Assembly (NCBI RefSeq): GCF_002775205.1
Contig: NC_036454.1
Coordinates: 14,776,882 to 14,840,881 of the forward strand
Direction of reading: 5' to 3'
Length of the DNA: 64,000 nt
Origin: Xiphophorus maculatus
Lineage: Eukaryota > Chordata > Actinopteri > Cyprinodontiformes > Poeciliidae
Part shown: positions 14,690-24,737 of the stretch, piece by piece
Layout of the letters: every line of letters starts with the position of its first letter
Numbering within the stretch: position 1 is the first letter of the stretch
The notes under the pieces: model-generated
What the model was told of the DNA's origin: nothing
Seen by the model: only the letters and a program-made list of their open reading frames with translations
Databases searched by the model: none
Made by a program: the position numbers and the translations under genes

Positions 14690-15240
14690 GGAGACCCTTT
14701 AAACTCCACGCCACCACATTTCTGCACTATGTTTGCTCAGAAAAGAAGTAAAATGTTTTCAACTTCGCCACTTCAACAACCGCAGCCGGTTATTTTGGAC
14801 TTCAGAAACCTGAAAAGTTCGTCATGTAGCAGCAGCTTTAGGAGAGAAAAGGTGGGTACCGGTCGAAAAGGTACTGCGATGCGTACTCACGTTCTCCGTT
14901 ATCTCGGACGGGCACCCACCGCAGCACGACGACTAACCACCAAGTTGGACTTCGCATAACGGAAATGTGCAGAGAGGCATCTAAAGTAGCATCTAAGCGC
15001 CGAGCAGGAGCAGAACAAAGTGGACTTCAGAGGGAAAGGTTCGCGTGGAAAAGCCCCTCGCTTTCTCTCTCATTGTGTCAGCATGCAACTGGCCTTCCAC
15101 GACAAAAAAGAGGAAAAGAAAACTTTCAGCTACGAACTTGATGTTCATTTCCGCCGTGTAAAAAAAAAAATGCCGCGGTCCAAGCGAGTGTGAAGCAGCT
15201 GTCAAGATGGCCGGCGTACAGCCTATTACTTCCGGTTATT
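14690..15240. promoter_or_regulatory. Orphan CpG-rich promoter-like block
   Basis: About 550 bp with raised CpG density in AT-rich surroundings. It includes a YY1-like AAGATGGCCGGC at 15204-15215 and an ETS-like ACTTCCGG at 15228-15235, a pairing typical of vertebrate housekeeping promoters. Donor-like sites exist on both strands: AAAAG/GTGGGT at 14851-14852 (plus) and GAGAAC/GTGAGT at 14890 (minus). A 76-codon plus-strand frame at 14729-14959 runs through the plus-strand donor and matches no family I know. No downstream exon was found either way. Confidence 0.35.
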
Positions 15241-15289
15241 GTACTTTCAAAATAAAAGGATATATTTTATTTGGTCGCTTAAAGAAAAT

Positions 15290-15510
15290 ATTTGGACTTT
15301 CATCTCTGATTTCTAACCTCTTCTATCAGGAATGTCACATTAATCTCAGAATTCGTAATTTATTCTCTGATTTTTTTTTAGTTTAATTTTAAAATTCAGA
15401 TCCCCCCCCCCCCCCCCCCCCCCCGAATTCTTATAATATTATCAAAATTCTGACTGTTTCTCAAAATATTTATGTTAATCTCATAAGTTTCTTTAGGATT
15501 CTGACATTAA
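15290..15510. repeat. Degenerate short tandem repeat with internal poly-C tract
   Basis: Recurrent units resembling TCTGATTTCT, TCAGAATTC and TTCTGACATTAAT form a loose tandem array common in fish genomes. It is interrupted by a 23-nt homopolymer of C at 15402-15424. Confidence 0.6.
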
Positions 15511-16970
15511 TGCAAATGGCCTTATAGGAGCAACCAGTTTCAGTGACAGAGATGAGAGTTGCGCAGGAGGACAACACACTTCCTGGAGAAACATGTTGGG
15601 TTGAAGGCCGGTATCCTCTACAAAGAGAAAAGGCATAAAAGGGTTTTATAAACCTAATTTCTGCTGAATGTTGAATCTAAATGTCAGTGCTTGAAGTTTT
15701 TTTTTCAACCATGATTAGAGAACCGTTTCAAATGTTTTGTACTTCTTGGTTCCAGGTTGGACATATATCATACTTTGAAACTTCTGAAGTTTCTTTAAAA
15801 TCCAATATGGCGTACACATTGAAAAAAGTTAGTGATAGTTATTAAACTCTTCCAAAACATTTCTGAAAGTTGGTTTCTCAGTAAATTAGCCACTCATGTG
15901 GATCTGTTCAACCAGTATTTGTCAACATTTGCCACTTTACCTGAGAAAATAAAAAGATTAAAAATGAAAGTGAAGGTGCTTTTGCAATAGGAGAAATCAA
16001 AATTGAAATTGCTCCATAAAAGAAAATGCAGGTGATTACTAGTTTTTCACCTGCATGAAAAATGACTTATCCTACTGTTCTAGGATGAGCACAACACAAT
16101 GGATGGATTGATATAACACATATATTACAAGATGTGAAGATGATTTTCAAAATTGTTTTAAGGCGTTTTGACATTACCGTCGTCATTGAACGAGCTAAAT
16201 GAAAATGGGTAGTTTTATTTTGAAATTCCATTTTCAGGAAGTAGCTCCTCTGTAGTCTTGCTGCAGCCCGGAGTCTCAGGATCAGGAACGGAATGTGCAA
16301 GATGCAGAAAGTACTGACTTTGGCAAAAAGTCTTCATACTATTACATGTTTAAGTAGTTCCGCCACAGTTTTAGGTTGCATGCAAATAATCTCGTGGACA
16401 CATTTAATATTATTCGTATTTTCTGACATAAAGACCATGTAAAGTTTCAGTTGAAGCTTTGAGGATGACATAAACAAGTCAACCCGCTCAAACTCAGGGG
16501 GTGTAGTATCTCTATCAGCTTATGCAACTTGTTATAACCCCCACCCCTCTACCCCTCCACACACTAATTTGCAATGCTTGATGAGTTGCATTTAAAGTAC
16601 TTACGTTTGATTTTTATTGCTCCACAGCAACAAGGCACGTTTTAAACATGTATCCAGTGAAACCATGAAATGCATTTCCGGACATACTTTTATATTCTGA
16701 CTTTGTTTATCCAGATGGTTACCTTTTGGGGCAGAAGTGTGAGCAGAAAAGATGATCCAGACCCAGTTCTAAAACTGTTCCACAGTGACACCTGGTGAGA
16801 GACAGGCTGCAGAGCATCAGGCACGTTTGCGTTAGTGACTGCAACTTACCGAGCTGGTGAGTAAATGCAGGAAACAGCAACTCAAACAGGAGTTCACCGC
16901 GGATTTCTGTAGCGTTATTGCACAAAACATTTTATTAAGAAGTGAACACAGAGCATGTAAATGAGTGCAG

Positions 16971-17070
16971 CCAGAGAGAACCCACACATGTGTATATGGA
17001 GAACATGCAGAACGACCCCAGGTCAGGATTTGAACCTGGCACCTACTTGCTGCAAGGCAACAGCTCCAAC
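16971..17070 (-). mobile_element. tRNA-derived SINE fragment
   Basis: On the minus strand it carries a B-box-like GGTTCAAATCCTGACC followed by TGGGGTCGTTCTGCATGTTC, the diverged body of a fish tRNA-SINE. The copy at 52955-53050 is the same family. The head contains CTTGCAGCAAGTAGGT. Confidence 0.7.
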
Positions 17071-17083
17071 ATAGACCTATTTG

Positions 17084-18263
17084 CAGTGTTGTATAAAGTA
17101 CTGAAATCTCAGAGTCAAGTAAAAGTATAAGTACCTCTCCAAAATACGACTTTGGTAAAAGTCCAAGTCACTGACTGAAATGTTACTTGAGTTAAAGTCT
17201 TAAAGTATCTGAAACTTCTTGTACTTAAGTATGGAAATTACTGTAAAAATGGATGTACTCAAGTAATGTAATGAAAAGTACAAGTAAAAAGTAAAACAAA
17301 GCAAATGCAGTTTGAATGACTTTTTATATTTTGGTAAACTTGTCAAATACACTTAAAATAATGTACACAACCAAGTGCAGGCAAAATTAAACCTGCTAAT
17401 AAATTGTTCCAGTTTTAAAGAGTAGCACATGTTAATGGTTTGTGGTTTTGAACTTGCATGCCTTTCCTATATTCGTTAAATTCAGTCTAAATTGCTATCG
17501 CTATGGCTTCTGTCCCCCTTGAACAGAAGAGTCTAGGTAGCCTGCTACAGTCAACATTAGGCCTCAGCTAAATACACCATGTATGGAACTGAAACAATGC
17601 CAAACAAAGTTCATTTATGGTCAACGTTTCACAATACAATAGTGTCTAGTGACCAAGCTATAGTTACTGAAACAGGAGGATTATAACCATTTCATAAGAC
17701 GTTACCTCGATGTGTTTCTTCAAGTTGGACGGGGAGTTTTTGTAAGATAGAATTTCCACATCTTTGGGCAGGAATAACATAAACTGCATGCGGTACGACG
17801 AATCTTTAACACCCACGAAAGAGTATATTGTGTTTAAATAAGGCCAGGGGCTCTCATCACCAGCTGGTGGTTCCCCTGGAGCCGTGTCCGACGTAGTTGC
17901 AGTCGTTGTGGTCTCCGTCTCCTCCTCCACGTGGCTGCTGCTGATTACGAGACTTGCTTTGTGTTTAATGGGAGAAGCGAAACAGGTGTATCCTATTGGT
18001 GGTGATGAACAAGCCCAGGCAAGTAGGCTACGGACTTTGTTGCAGTCAATCAGTAGGTGGGGTCAAAACGCTTTTTTGTAACGAGTAACTAAACCACACA
18101 TTGAAAATGTATCGGAGTAAAAGTACCCGATTAAGTTCGGAAATATAGTGAAGTAAAAGTGAAAGTTATCAAAAATTTTCATACTCGAGGAAAGTATGAA
18201 GTACTCCAAACTATACTTAAGTAAAGTAGTGAAGTATTTTTACTTCATTACTATACAACACTG
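17084..18263 (-). mobile_element. hAT transposon copy (1180 bp) with perfect 8-bp target duplication
   Basis: The ends CAGTGTTGTATAAAGTACT and ACTATACAACACTG are terminal inverted repeats, and the copy is flanked by the identical octamer CCTATTTG (17076-17083 and 18264-18271). An 8-bp duplication with CAGTGTTG ends is diagnostic of hAT. Subterminal regions carry many AAGTA-type repeats, as in other fish hATs. The only coding remnant is a minus-strand N-terminal transposase exon at 17664-17930, so the copy is internally deleted and cannot be autonomous. The perfect duplication suggests a fairly young insertion. Confidence 0.9.
17664..17930 (-). pseudogene. Remnant of hAT transposase N-terminal exon (BED-finger region)
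   Basis: 88 codons starting MEEETETTTTATTSDT, with a core WPYLNTIYSFVGVKDSSYR and then SPSNLKKHIE. This resembles the first zinc-finger (BED) exon of fish hAT transposases, including the NLKKHIE helix. The positions where a CxxC pair is expected read MQFMLFLP, so the metal-binding cysteines appear lost. The catalytic exons are absent. Confidence 0.65.
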
Positions 18264-18839
18264 CCTATTTGTAATGACAACAGGTTAATTTCCACGCTCA
18301 GCTTTCAGGTTCGTAAAATACAATATCCAAGCTGATATTACAAAATTACACGAAGACTTACTTAGTAAAAAGTAAAGTTGAAAATTTGCAATATTTTCAG
18401 TAGAAAATATGCTTTTGTCCTTGAAATATACTCTAACCCCAAATGGTGGCCAAAAAACACAGTTACAAAATGGTACAAATTTGTCCCTCCAGCTGCAGAG
18501 ACTTTGAATGAACACCAAGTGTTTTTCTGTAACTATCCATGTTCAATTTCTTATTTTGTATTTCATAGCGGGGCCACAAATATCAAGTGACTTTTTTACT
18601 CCAAAACAGACTTAGGCACACCCTTGTATTGAACTTCTGAAGTCTTTGTTTTTGTTGCTGGGAATAGAATAAAACATTTTGTGGACCAACAGAATAAGAA
18701 AACACCTGACGAAAAAAAGTTATTTTATTAAGGAAAACCTCTGAGGCACATTTTTGGATTTACAATGACGCATTGTAAATGTTAAAAGAATACACACCTA
18801 AATTATTTTGCTCTTTAAGTTGGAAAAACACGTGTGTAC

Positions 18840-19265
18840 TTTGAATTTATACTGATTTTGATCTGCATTGGAAAAGGTTTAGACACCACTCTAATATCAC
18901 CTCTTTAGCCAGTCTCTGTGTCAAATTATATCTGATTTTATTCTTATATAGTGTTTTTAACATTCTTGGATGCACAGGTGAGCCCTCTATGACTATAGAA
19001 AGGTCAGTGTCTTGGTTTAAAAAACAACCGATTCCTTGAGAATCTCCCTCAGAGTCTTGAATGAGCTTTGCTTCACAGTCCTCTGAAGGCTGCGGTTGTA
19101 ACATTTGCTAAACTTTACCACAAATGTGCCTGGATTCAGCACTCTGTGAACAGCGAGCTACTTTAGAAACAACTGTTTGTGGCTTACCCTCCTTGTGACG
19201 TTTGTGACTTTGTGCACGACATCTGTCAGGTCAGCAGTCTTCCCCATGATTTTGTCAGCCATAAC
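18840..19265 (-). mobile_element. Decayed Tc1/mariner-type element, transposase N-terminal region
   Basis: Contains the recognisable order CTGGATTCAGCACTCTGTGA, TTTGTGGCTTACCCTCCTTG and CAGGTCAGCAGTCTTCCCCA, found in a widespread fish IS630/Tc1-like transposon in reverse orientation. It is shortened and has no open frame of useful length. Confidence 0.65.
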
Positions 19266-20222
19266 ATCGCATTTCTCCATTACAAATTCACCTTTAGTCT
19301 TAGTTTATGTTCACTCTTTCAGAGGCTAAAACTCCTGTTTCTGAACCTAATTTTTCCTTAAAGTAATATATTAAGTAAAAAAACTATTTTAAAAATGATA
19401 TCCAGGTGACAGACTGCTGCATCCTAGATGCACAAAAGAGCATTATCACAGATCCTTCCTCACAGTAGACTTTATAATTACACCCCAGCTGTTATTTGAA
19501 GATTTTTCAGTTCGTTTTGTTTATTCCACAAGTGTATACATATATTTTGCGCATTTTGTTTAAATAAATTATCTTAATCAGTTTCCTGTTTCTCTTAATT
19601 TGCTAAGTATAATAACTTTATTTTTTGCCCATACTGCACAGTCTCTTATGCTTCTGTTTTTATATGATTTTTACTTTAGTTTGAATATTTATGCCTCTAA
19701 TTAAATTTTCTGCTGGCTCTTGATTTTTTCACACTGTGGAACAATAAAATACATTTCTATTTTGTTTCTATTCCATATTTTTATTTCAGTAAGTGTAAGC
19801 CACAATCATCTAATTAGCAGAAATAAATGCTCGTAAAGTGTCGGTAATAAATCTTTATGTTTAATTTCTTGAACTGAGTGATTAAAACAATTACATATTT
19901 TAACTTAGCACCATAGATGACTTTTAATTATGAAAACTAACACCTTCAGTGGATTGAAAATGCTTTAATAAGTGATTTATACAAAACAGACATATATTTG
20001 TGTACCGTGGTATAACATTGTACTATTGCTTTTTCTCTAAAAAAAAAAAGACATGAAAGTTCAATTATATAATGTAGCACTGAAAATGAAACATAAAAGG
20101 GAAAATGCATTTTTCTCTTTTGGCACCTTTTAAAAACATTTTACAGTCAAAATGAAACATTCGTACATTCCTTTACCTTACAATTACATAAACATTATGT
20201 TTAAAAATGCATGTAAAACCTT

Positions 20223-20257
20223 AGATAACACTTTAATAGTATATTAAAGTGTTATCT
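20223..20257. repeat. Perfect 16-bp inverted repeat with 3-nt loop
   Basis: AGATAACACTTTAATA, loop GTA, then the exact complement TATTAAAGTGTTATCT. No gene lies alongside. Confidence 0.9.
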
Positions 20258-21206
20258 TTTCTATTGTCTGTCTGCACAAGCTGAGTGTTTAACTGGAATG
20301 ATAGTGTGGTGCGTTGATGCAGAGAACAGTAACTCACTCATTGTCAAAAAGTGATTGCATTAAAATGAACCTTTGGCAACAAGGAAACGTAAGGCAATGT
20401 TAAAATCACGTGGAAATGATTACAAGTTGTCTATTCTCAAGAAACATAAGGCACATAAAAAACAAATCAACTCTAAAATGGATAAAAAAGTAAATAGCTT
20501 TAAAAGGCCCACTGTGAAGAAGTTAGTATTAATTTTTAGTATGGATTAGTAAATAGTTGTATCCAAATTGAAGAAAGTTGGGTGTTCATGTATGTTCCAG
20601 CCCTACAAGACGTTTCATCAGTAACATTTAAAGTAAATAAGTTGTAAATACATAATCGAAACTCCAGACTGGATTGTGCATCAGACCGAGACAAAAACAG
20701 GAACTGGGACCAATAAATCCCGCGGATAAACCACCTCCTTTTCCACGGAGCATGAGTCTCAACGGGGAATAAATGACAAGCACTCTTATGACACAGCATC
20801 ATCTGGCCGCTGGATAAGAGCGACTAAAAATAAAAAGGTTTCTATTGCCTTGATCAGAACATCCAGCTCCACACATGGTCCCCGGTGACTGCGGCAAGGA
20901 TGTTAGCAACCGCCGAGGCCTCCGGGGAGAAAGCCAGGGAGCTTTGAGTGGGGAACGCAAAAGTGCTATTGTTTTTACGTAGCAACAAAAAACTGGTTTA
21001 GGTGAACGGTTTCTTTATATTGACTGGAATCAGAAAATCAGACTGAAAACACTCCGAGGGCAGCGGATATGGCTAATTTATCTGTTAACATCTTAATATT
21101 GCACGAGTTTTTCAACATTGCGTCACTTTCCAGGCACAAACTACATTGTATTTTAATGGAAACAAAAGAAAACATAAAAATCTAGAAATAATCTAATTTA
21201 GATTAG

Positions 21207-21243
21207 CTGCACAGATCGAATGCACTCCATCCGATCTGTGCAG
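21207..21243. repeat. 12-bp perfect inverted repeat beside a Tc1 end
   Basis: CTGCACAGATCG and CGATCTGTGCAG separated by 13 nt, directly preceding a Tc1 fragment. Confidence 0.8.
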
Positions 21244-21405
21244 AAGAAGAATGGGAAAACATTTCAGTCTCTTTATGTGCTAAACTGGTATTGCCAGATC
21301 TTTCAGATTATTTGTGTTGGCCCATCACATAACTCCTCATAATAAACTACATTCAAGTTTGTGGTGAAAAAGTTTAAGAGGTATAACACTTTGGCAAGTC
21401 ACTGT
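21241..21405 (+). mobile_element. Tc1-like transposon, 3' end only
   Basis: AGAAGAATGGGAAAACATTT, CAGTCTCTTTATGTGC, TTTGTGTTGGCCCATCACAT and the terminal TTGGCAAGTCACTGTA follow the order of the fish Tc1 element whose C-terminal coding end and right inverted repeat look like this. About 1.2 kb of the element is missing. Confidence 0.75.
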
Positions 21406-21906
21406 ATATTGTAGTATGTGCTTTTAGTATTTTTCCAGATAACTAGACAGATTACTAATCTTAACACAAATGGTTGAAAATAAGACAAAAAACAAATAGA
21501 TGTTACAAACGTACAGGGAGCAACAGAACAATTTGCAGCGATTGCTGTAGAAAACACATTTTTCTGATTGAAATAACCTCCATGACCACTCTGAGTTAAA
21601 TAAAATCTGATAAATCCCTTCTTAAGTAGTGTGTTCTTAATATTTTAAGAAAATTACTGAGAAAAAGAGCATATTTTGTGCTTCTTGATTGCAGAGCAGA
21701 TAGTGTTAGATAAAAAACCCCATCAGATTCCTCTATAGAAGACAAGATTGGAAATGGAAATCACTCCCAAATGTTTTGCTTTTTAAAAAAAATAAAATAA
21801 AACAGATTTTTGACAAACAGTTTTTAATGTTTTGCTGTGTGGAAAGTTCAGGAGGCACTGCAGAATGATCCGAAGGGAATGACTGAACCTTTTCCTCCTC
21901 CATCAC

Positions 21907-22776
21907 CTACTGGCTCTGCAGCCACTGCGCTCTCAGCTCCTCCACCTCCCTGCCGTACCAGTCGTGGAGTTTGGAAAAGCAGGCGGTGTCAGGAGAGACC
22001 GGGCTCTCCAGAGACGCTCCTAATCGCCGTGGGGGCACTGGTGGAGCCCTCCCTCCGTCGCCCGCACATCCAGACACCATCCCGGAGTCTGTGCAGCCGT
22101 CCCAGGTCACGCAGGACGGTGCTGCCTCTGCCGACCCGTTAGCCGAGGCGGATGGAGGTTTGCTCCATGCGACTCCGTTCTCCCTGGAACTCCCGGAGAT
22201 GAGCTGCACCTCATCCTGAAGGCTCTTCTGAGCAGAGTAAACGGCGGCCATGGAAGGAGCGCTTGACGATGACGAGAGGGAAGACGAAGATGAAGAGGAA
22301 GATGCCCCGGACCTGGATCGCACCACTTGATTCCGCCGGGAAAGCTTCGGCCTGGACTGCTGGCCTCCAGCTCCGGCGGCGTCCTGGATCTCCTCTAGCT
22401 GCCTCTCCAGCTCCTTCACCACCAGCCTCATGTAGTCGAAGCTGGCCCTCGACAAAGCCTTCACCCACGACTCCATGGCCGCCTGGTTCTCCGCTGCCAG
22501 CTTGTACACCCGCGCCTTGGCGCAGTCGAACTTGATGGCGAAGGCGAACTCCTCCACAGACTCGCACAGCTCCACGGTGCAGCCCTCCAGGACGATGACG
22601 CCGATGGGCTCTCGGCTGTCTCGCTCCTCAAAGTAGAAGAGCATGTTGCCCTTCAGGACGAACCAGCGGCGGTGATACGCCGTGTTGCGTTCACCCTTTT
22701 TGAACAGGAAGCCCGTTTTGTCTGGTGGGGAATCACAGGTGGCGTAGTGCGCCACGCTGCGTTCGTTTAGCTTCAT
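21907..22776 (-). CDS. pheta2: Sesquipedalian (PHETA/FAM109) PH-domain endosomal adaptor, complete
   Basis: Single uninterrupted 289-aa reading frame. Residues about 19-115 form a pleckstrin-homology domain (GFLFKKGERN, YHRRWFVLKGNMLFYFEE, and the terminal helix with SWVKALSRASFDYMRLVV). A short charged helix follows (KELERQLEEIQDA), then a low-complexity serine-rich stretch and a proline patch (APPVPPRR). The C-terminus has the family's F&H motif, FSKLHDWYGREVEEL, with F267 and H271 in the FxxxH spacing. Known family role: sesquipedalians sit on early and recycling endosomes, bind the inositol 5-phosphatases OCRL and INPP5B through F&H, and support endosome-to-Golgi and recycling traffic. 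The start MKLNERSVAHYA matches the family. Length is close to the mammalian proteins (about 250-260 aa). The N-terminus and the SPVSPDTACFSKLHDWYG segment look closer to PHETA2, while the intact PH core resembles PHETA1, so paralogue assignment is tentative. An acceptor-like site lies 29 nt upstream of the ATG, implying a noncoding first exon. Confidence 0.93.
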   Translation of the reverse strand: MKLNERSVAHYATCDSPPDKTGFLFKKGERNTAYHRRWFVLKGNMLFYFEERDSREPIGVIVLEGCTVELCESVEEFAFAIKFDCAKARVYKLAAENQAAMESWVKALSRASFDYMRLVVKELERQLEEIQDAAGAGGQQSRPKLSRRNQVVRSRSGASSSSSSSSLSSSSSAPSMAAVYSAQKSLQDEVQLISGSSRENGVAWSKPPSASANGSAEAAPSCVTWDGCTDSGMVSGCAGDGGRAPPVPPRRLGASLESPVSPDTACFSKLHDWYGREVEELRAQWLQSQ

Positions 22777-22805
22777 CTTCTCCGCCCTGTAGGATCTTTA
22801 TTCAC
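22777..22805 (-). other. 5'UTR part of the PHETA coding exon with upstream 3' splice site
   Basis: Reading on the minus strand, a pyrimidine tract ending in AG (22807-22806) precedes 29 nt of leader and then the ATG. This is a good acceptor and suggests the coding exon is exon 2, spliced to an upstream noncoding exon. The acceptor is seen in sequence; its use is inferred. Confidence 0.55.
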
Positions 22806-22865
22806 CTAAAAGAAGAACAAACATCAAGACAGATTTTATTTATAAGCTGCAGTGGGTTTTTCATA

Positions 22866-23200
22866 GAAGTGCATCGATTGCAGTTTTCTGCTTGATTGCC
22901 AATTACCAATCTTTTACCGATTCCAATTTTGTAGTTTTCTGAAATGTCGCTAAATACAGCAAGAAAGACGCCGAGCTGGTAAGAGTGGGGTGGCTACTAT
23001 TAACTGTAAATGTGCAGATATGACGTGATGGGTCGGTTTGTCAGTCAAACCTCTCATGGGAGAGCAGAAGAGAACAGTGGATGATTTTTAAACCTTTGCT
23101 GAGGTAGATAAAATCGGGGGATAAAACTGGCTTCACATGCAAGTATTGGCCAATCACTGATCTCCCAAAATTAAGGAAATCGAAGTCAATAAATCGACAC
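22866..23200. mobile_element. Decayed DNA transposon (copy A of a family also at 50597-50936)
   Basis: Starts AAGTGCATCGATTG and runs through ACCGATTCCAATTTT, AGTCAAACCTCTCATGGGAG, AGCAGAAGAGAAC and TTGGCCAATCACTGAT. The same blocks occur in reverse complement at 50597-50936 (GAGAGAAGTTTGACTGG, GTATTGGCCAAAA). No ORF. Confidence 0.6.
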
Positions 23201-23454
23201 ACTTCTCTTACAAATATCATATTCTACAATATAAATATAGAATGACATACAATACAATATATGATATTGTATTGTACAATAACAAATGTGACATTTTTTC
23301 TGAATAATGACACTATTACAAACCAATTAAGTAACATGGCTGATAACATGTATTCGTGCCATGTAAACAGGTAGATCATTTGTTCTGGACCCAGCAGCTT
23401 GCTTTTTAACAAACACTCAGACAGGAACACATTACACCCGTTTCAGCTTCACTA

Positions 23455-23610
23455 CACTTGCTTCCCATTTGCCTCAGAGTAGATGTTAAACTTTTATTAC
23501 TTGTTGAAGCTCTTAACATCCTTCCTCCCCATTATTTTTCCGAGTTGTTGAGCTTCTCCAGTCGCACCAGGCCCTTGAGTTTAGGAAGTCACTTACAGCT
23601 CCGGAAATTC
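23455..23610 (+). mobile_element. LINE reverse-transcriptase C-terminal fragment
   Basis: The translated frame contains LPICLRVDVKLLLLVEALN and LPPHYFSELLSFSSRTRPLS, a diverged form of the 'WLPVxxRIDFKLLLLVxKxLNGLAPxYLSDLL' segment found after the RT domain of L2/Rex-type fish LINEs. It is truncated at both ends. Confidence 0.68.
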
Positions 23611-23644
23611 AGCTCAATTCAAAAATGTCATGAGTTGTGGTGTG

Positions 23645-23970
23645 AGTGGTGAGGCTGGCGCAGAGGACCCAGGTTTAGGAAGTGAAATTATGATTTTAAT
23701 GAAGATTCCAGGAATACAAAGTCCAATAATCCCAGGCAGCACAGCTGAGCGGAAGGCTAAGGCTCAACACTGGTAGCTACCAGTAAACGAATGGACAGCA
23801 AGACATTCGACAAGGACCCGACAAAGACACAGAAACACAGGTGACATTAAATACACAGGAGGTAATCAGGGAATGAGACACAGCTGAACAATCAAGGGGA
23901 AGACAGGACAACACAGAGACTCAGAAGACACAGAAACTTAAAATAGACACACAGAAAAACTCAAATCATG
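23645..23970 (-). repeat. Unclassified interspersed repeat (related block near 40690-41235)
   Basis: Has the 'aggacccaggtttagg ... ggtaatcagggaatgagaca ... cagctgaacaatcaagggga ... tcatgaca' layout seen in a frequent fish repeat. A plus-strand relative with matching blocks (TGATTAGTTCTGG, TGTATTTAAGCTC, CATGACAG) lies inside the element at 39756-41597. Class uncertain. Confidence 0.5.
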
Positions 23971-24737
23971 ACAAAAAATGCTTTATCCCAAACGTAAATA
24001 AAATGTTGTCATAACTCAGATCATTCGGGGATCTTCGAAGAGTCACGTGGATGGCGATGCTGTTGGATGATATCATCAGTTATTGGTAAACACCGCTGCT
24101 AACCCATCTCATTTGCTATTGCCACTTCTCTTTAAATTTCTGAACGATTAAGCCGAGCAGGGAGACGTTGGAGATATGATCCTTGCCCATGATGATGGTT
24201 TGAACTTCCCCCTTCTCTCCATGAAACCTCCTTTTCAACTCTCCTGACAACATTGTTCAGATATATTTTTTTAAGCTTTTCAGACGCTAATCGGCTCTTC
24301 CCAGTTGTAAAAACAAGACACTGTTGCCATGGTTATGCATCATAACAACTGTTTTCATGTAAAAAATGTCTTCATTTTATACCTAAAAACCTGATCTTGG
24401 CATCACTTGAAATGGCTTTTGTATGTTTTAACTTACAGTGACATCCTGTAGCCTCCTCCCTACTGGGATATCATGCTAAATCAGTGATTATAGTTTCATT
24501 TTCTTCCCAGTTACAGGACAGAAAGGTAGAAGCAACCTGACTGGACCTTGAAAAGCCTGACTGTTGCATTTTTTTTTTTACTCTGTATAATCACATGTCC
24601 ACCAGTAAACCAGGACTTGGAACCTTCCCATTGAGTAAACAGCTACTAATCCCTGCTGTAAATTCACCTGCTGTAATGTTTCTGCAGTCACAGCTCCTAG
24701 TGCAAACACATCAGGATAAACAGAGGTCACTACTTAC

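Noticed and set aside
16995..17050. Apparent tRNA TpsiC motif on the minus strand
   Set aside because: Part of a repeated SINE family also seen at 52955-53050.
21971..22535. Several overlapping frames of 82-118 codons on both strands
   Set aside because: Shadows of the GC-rich PHETA coding exon.
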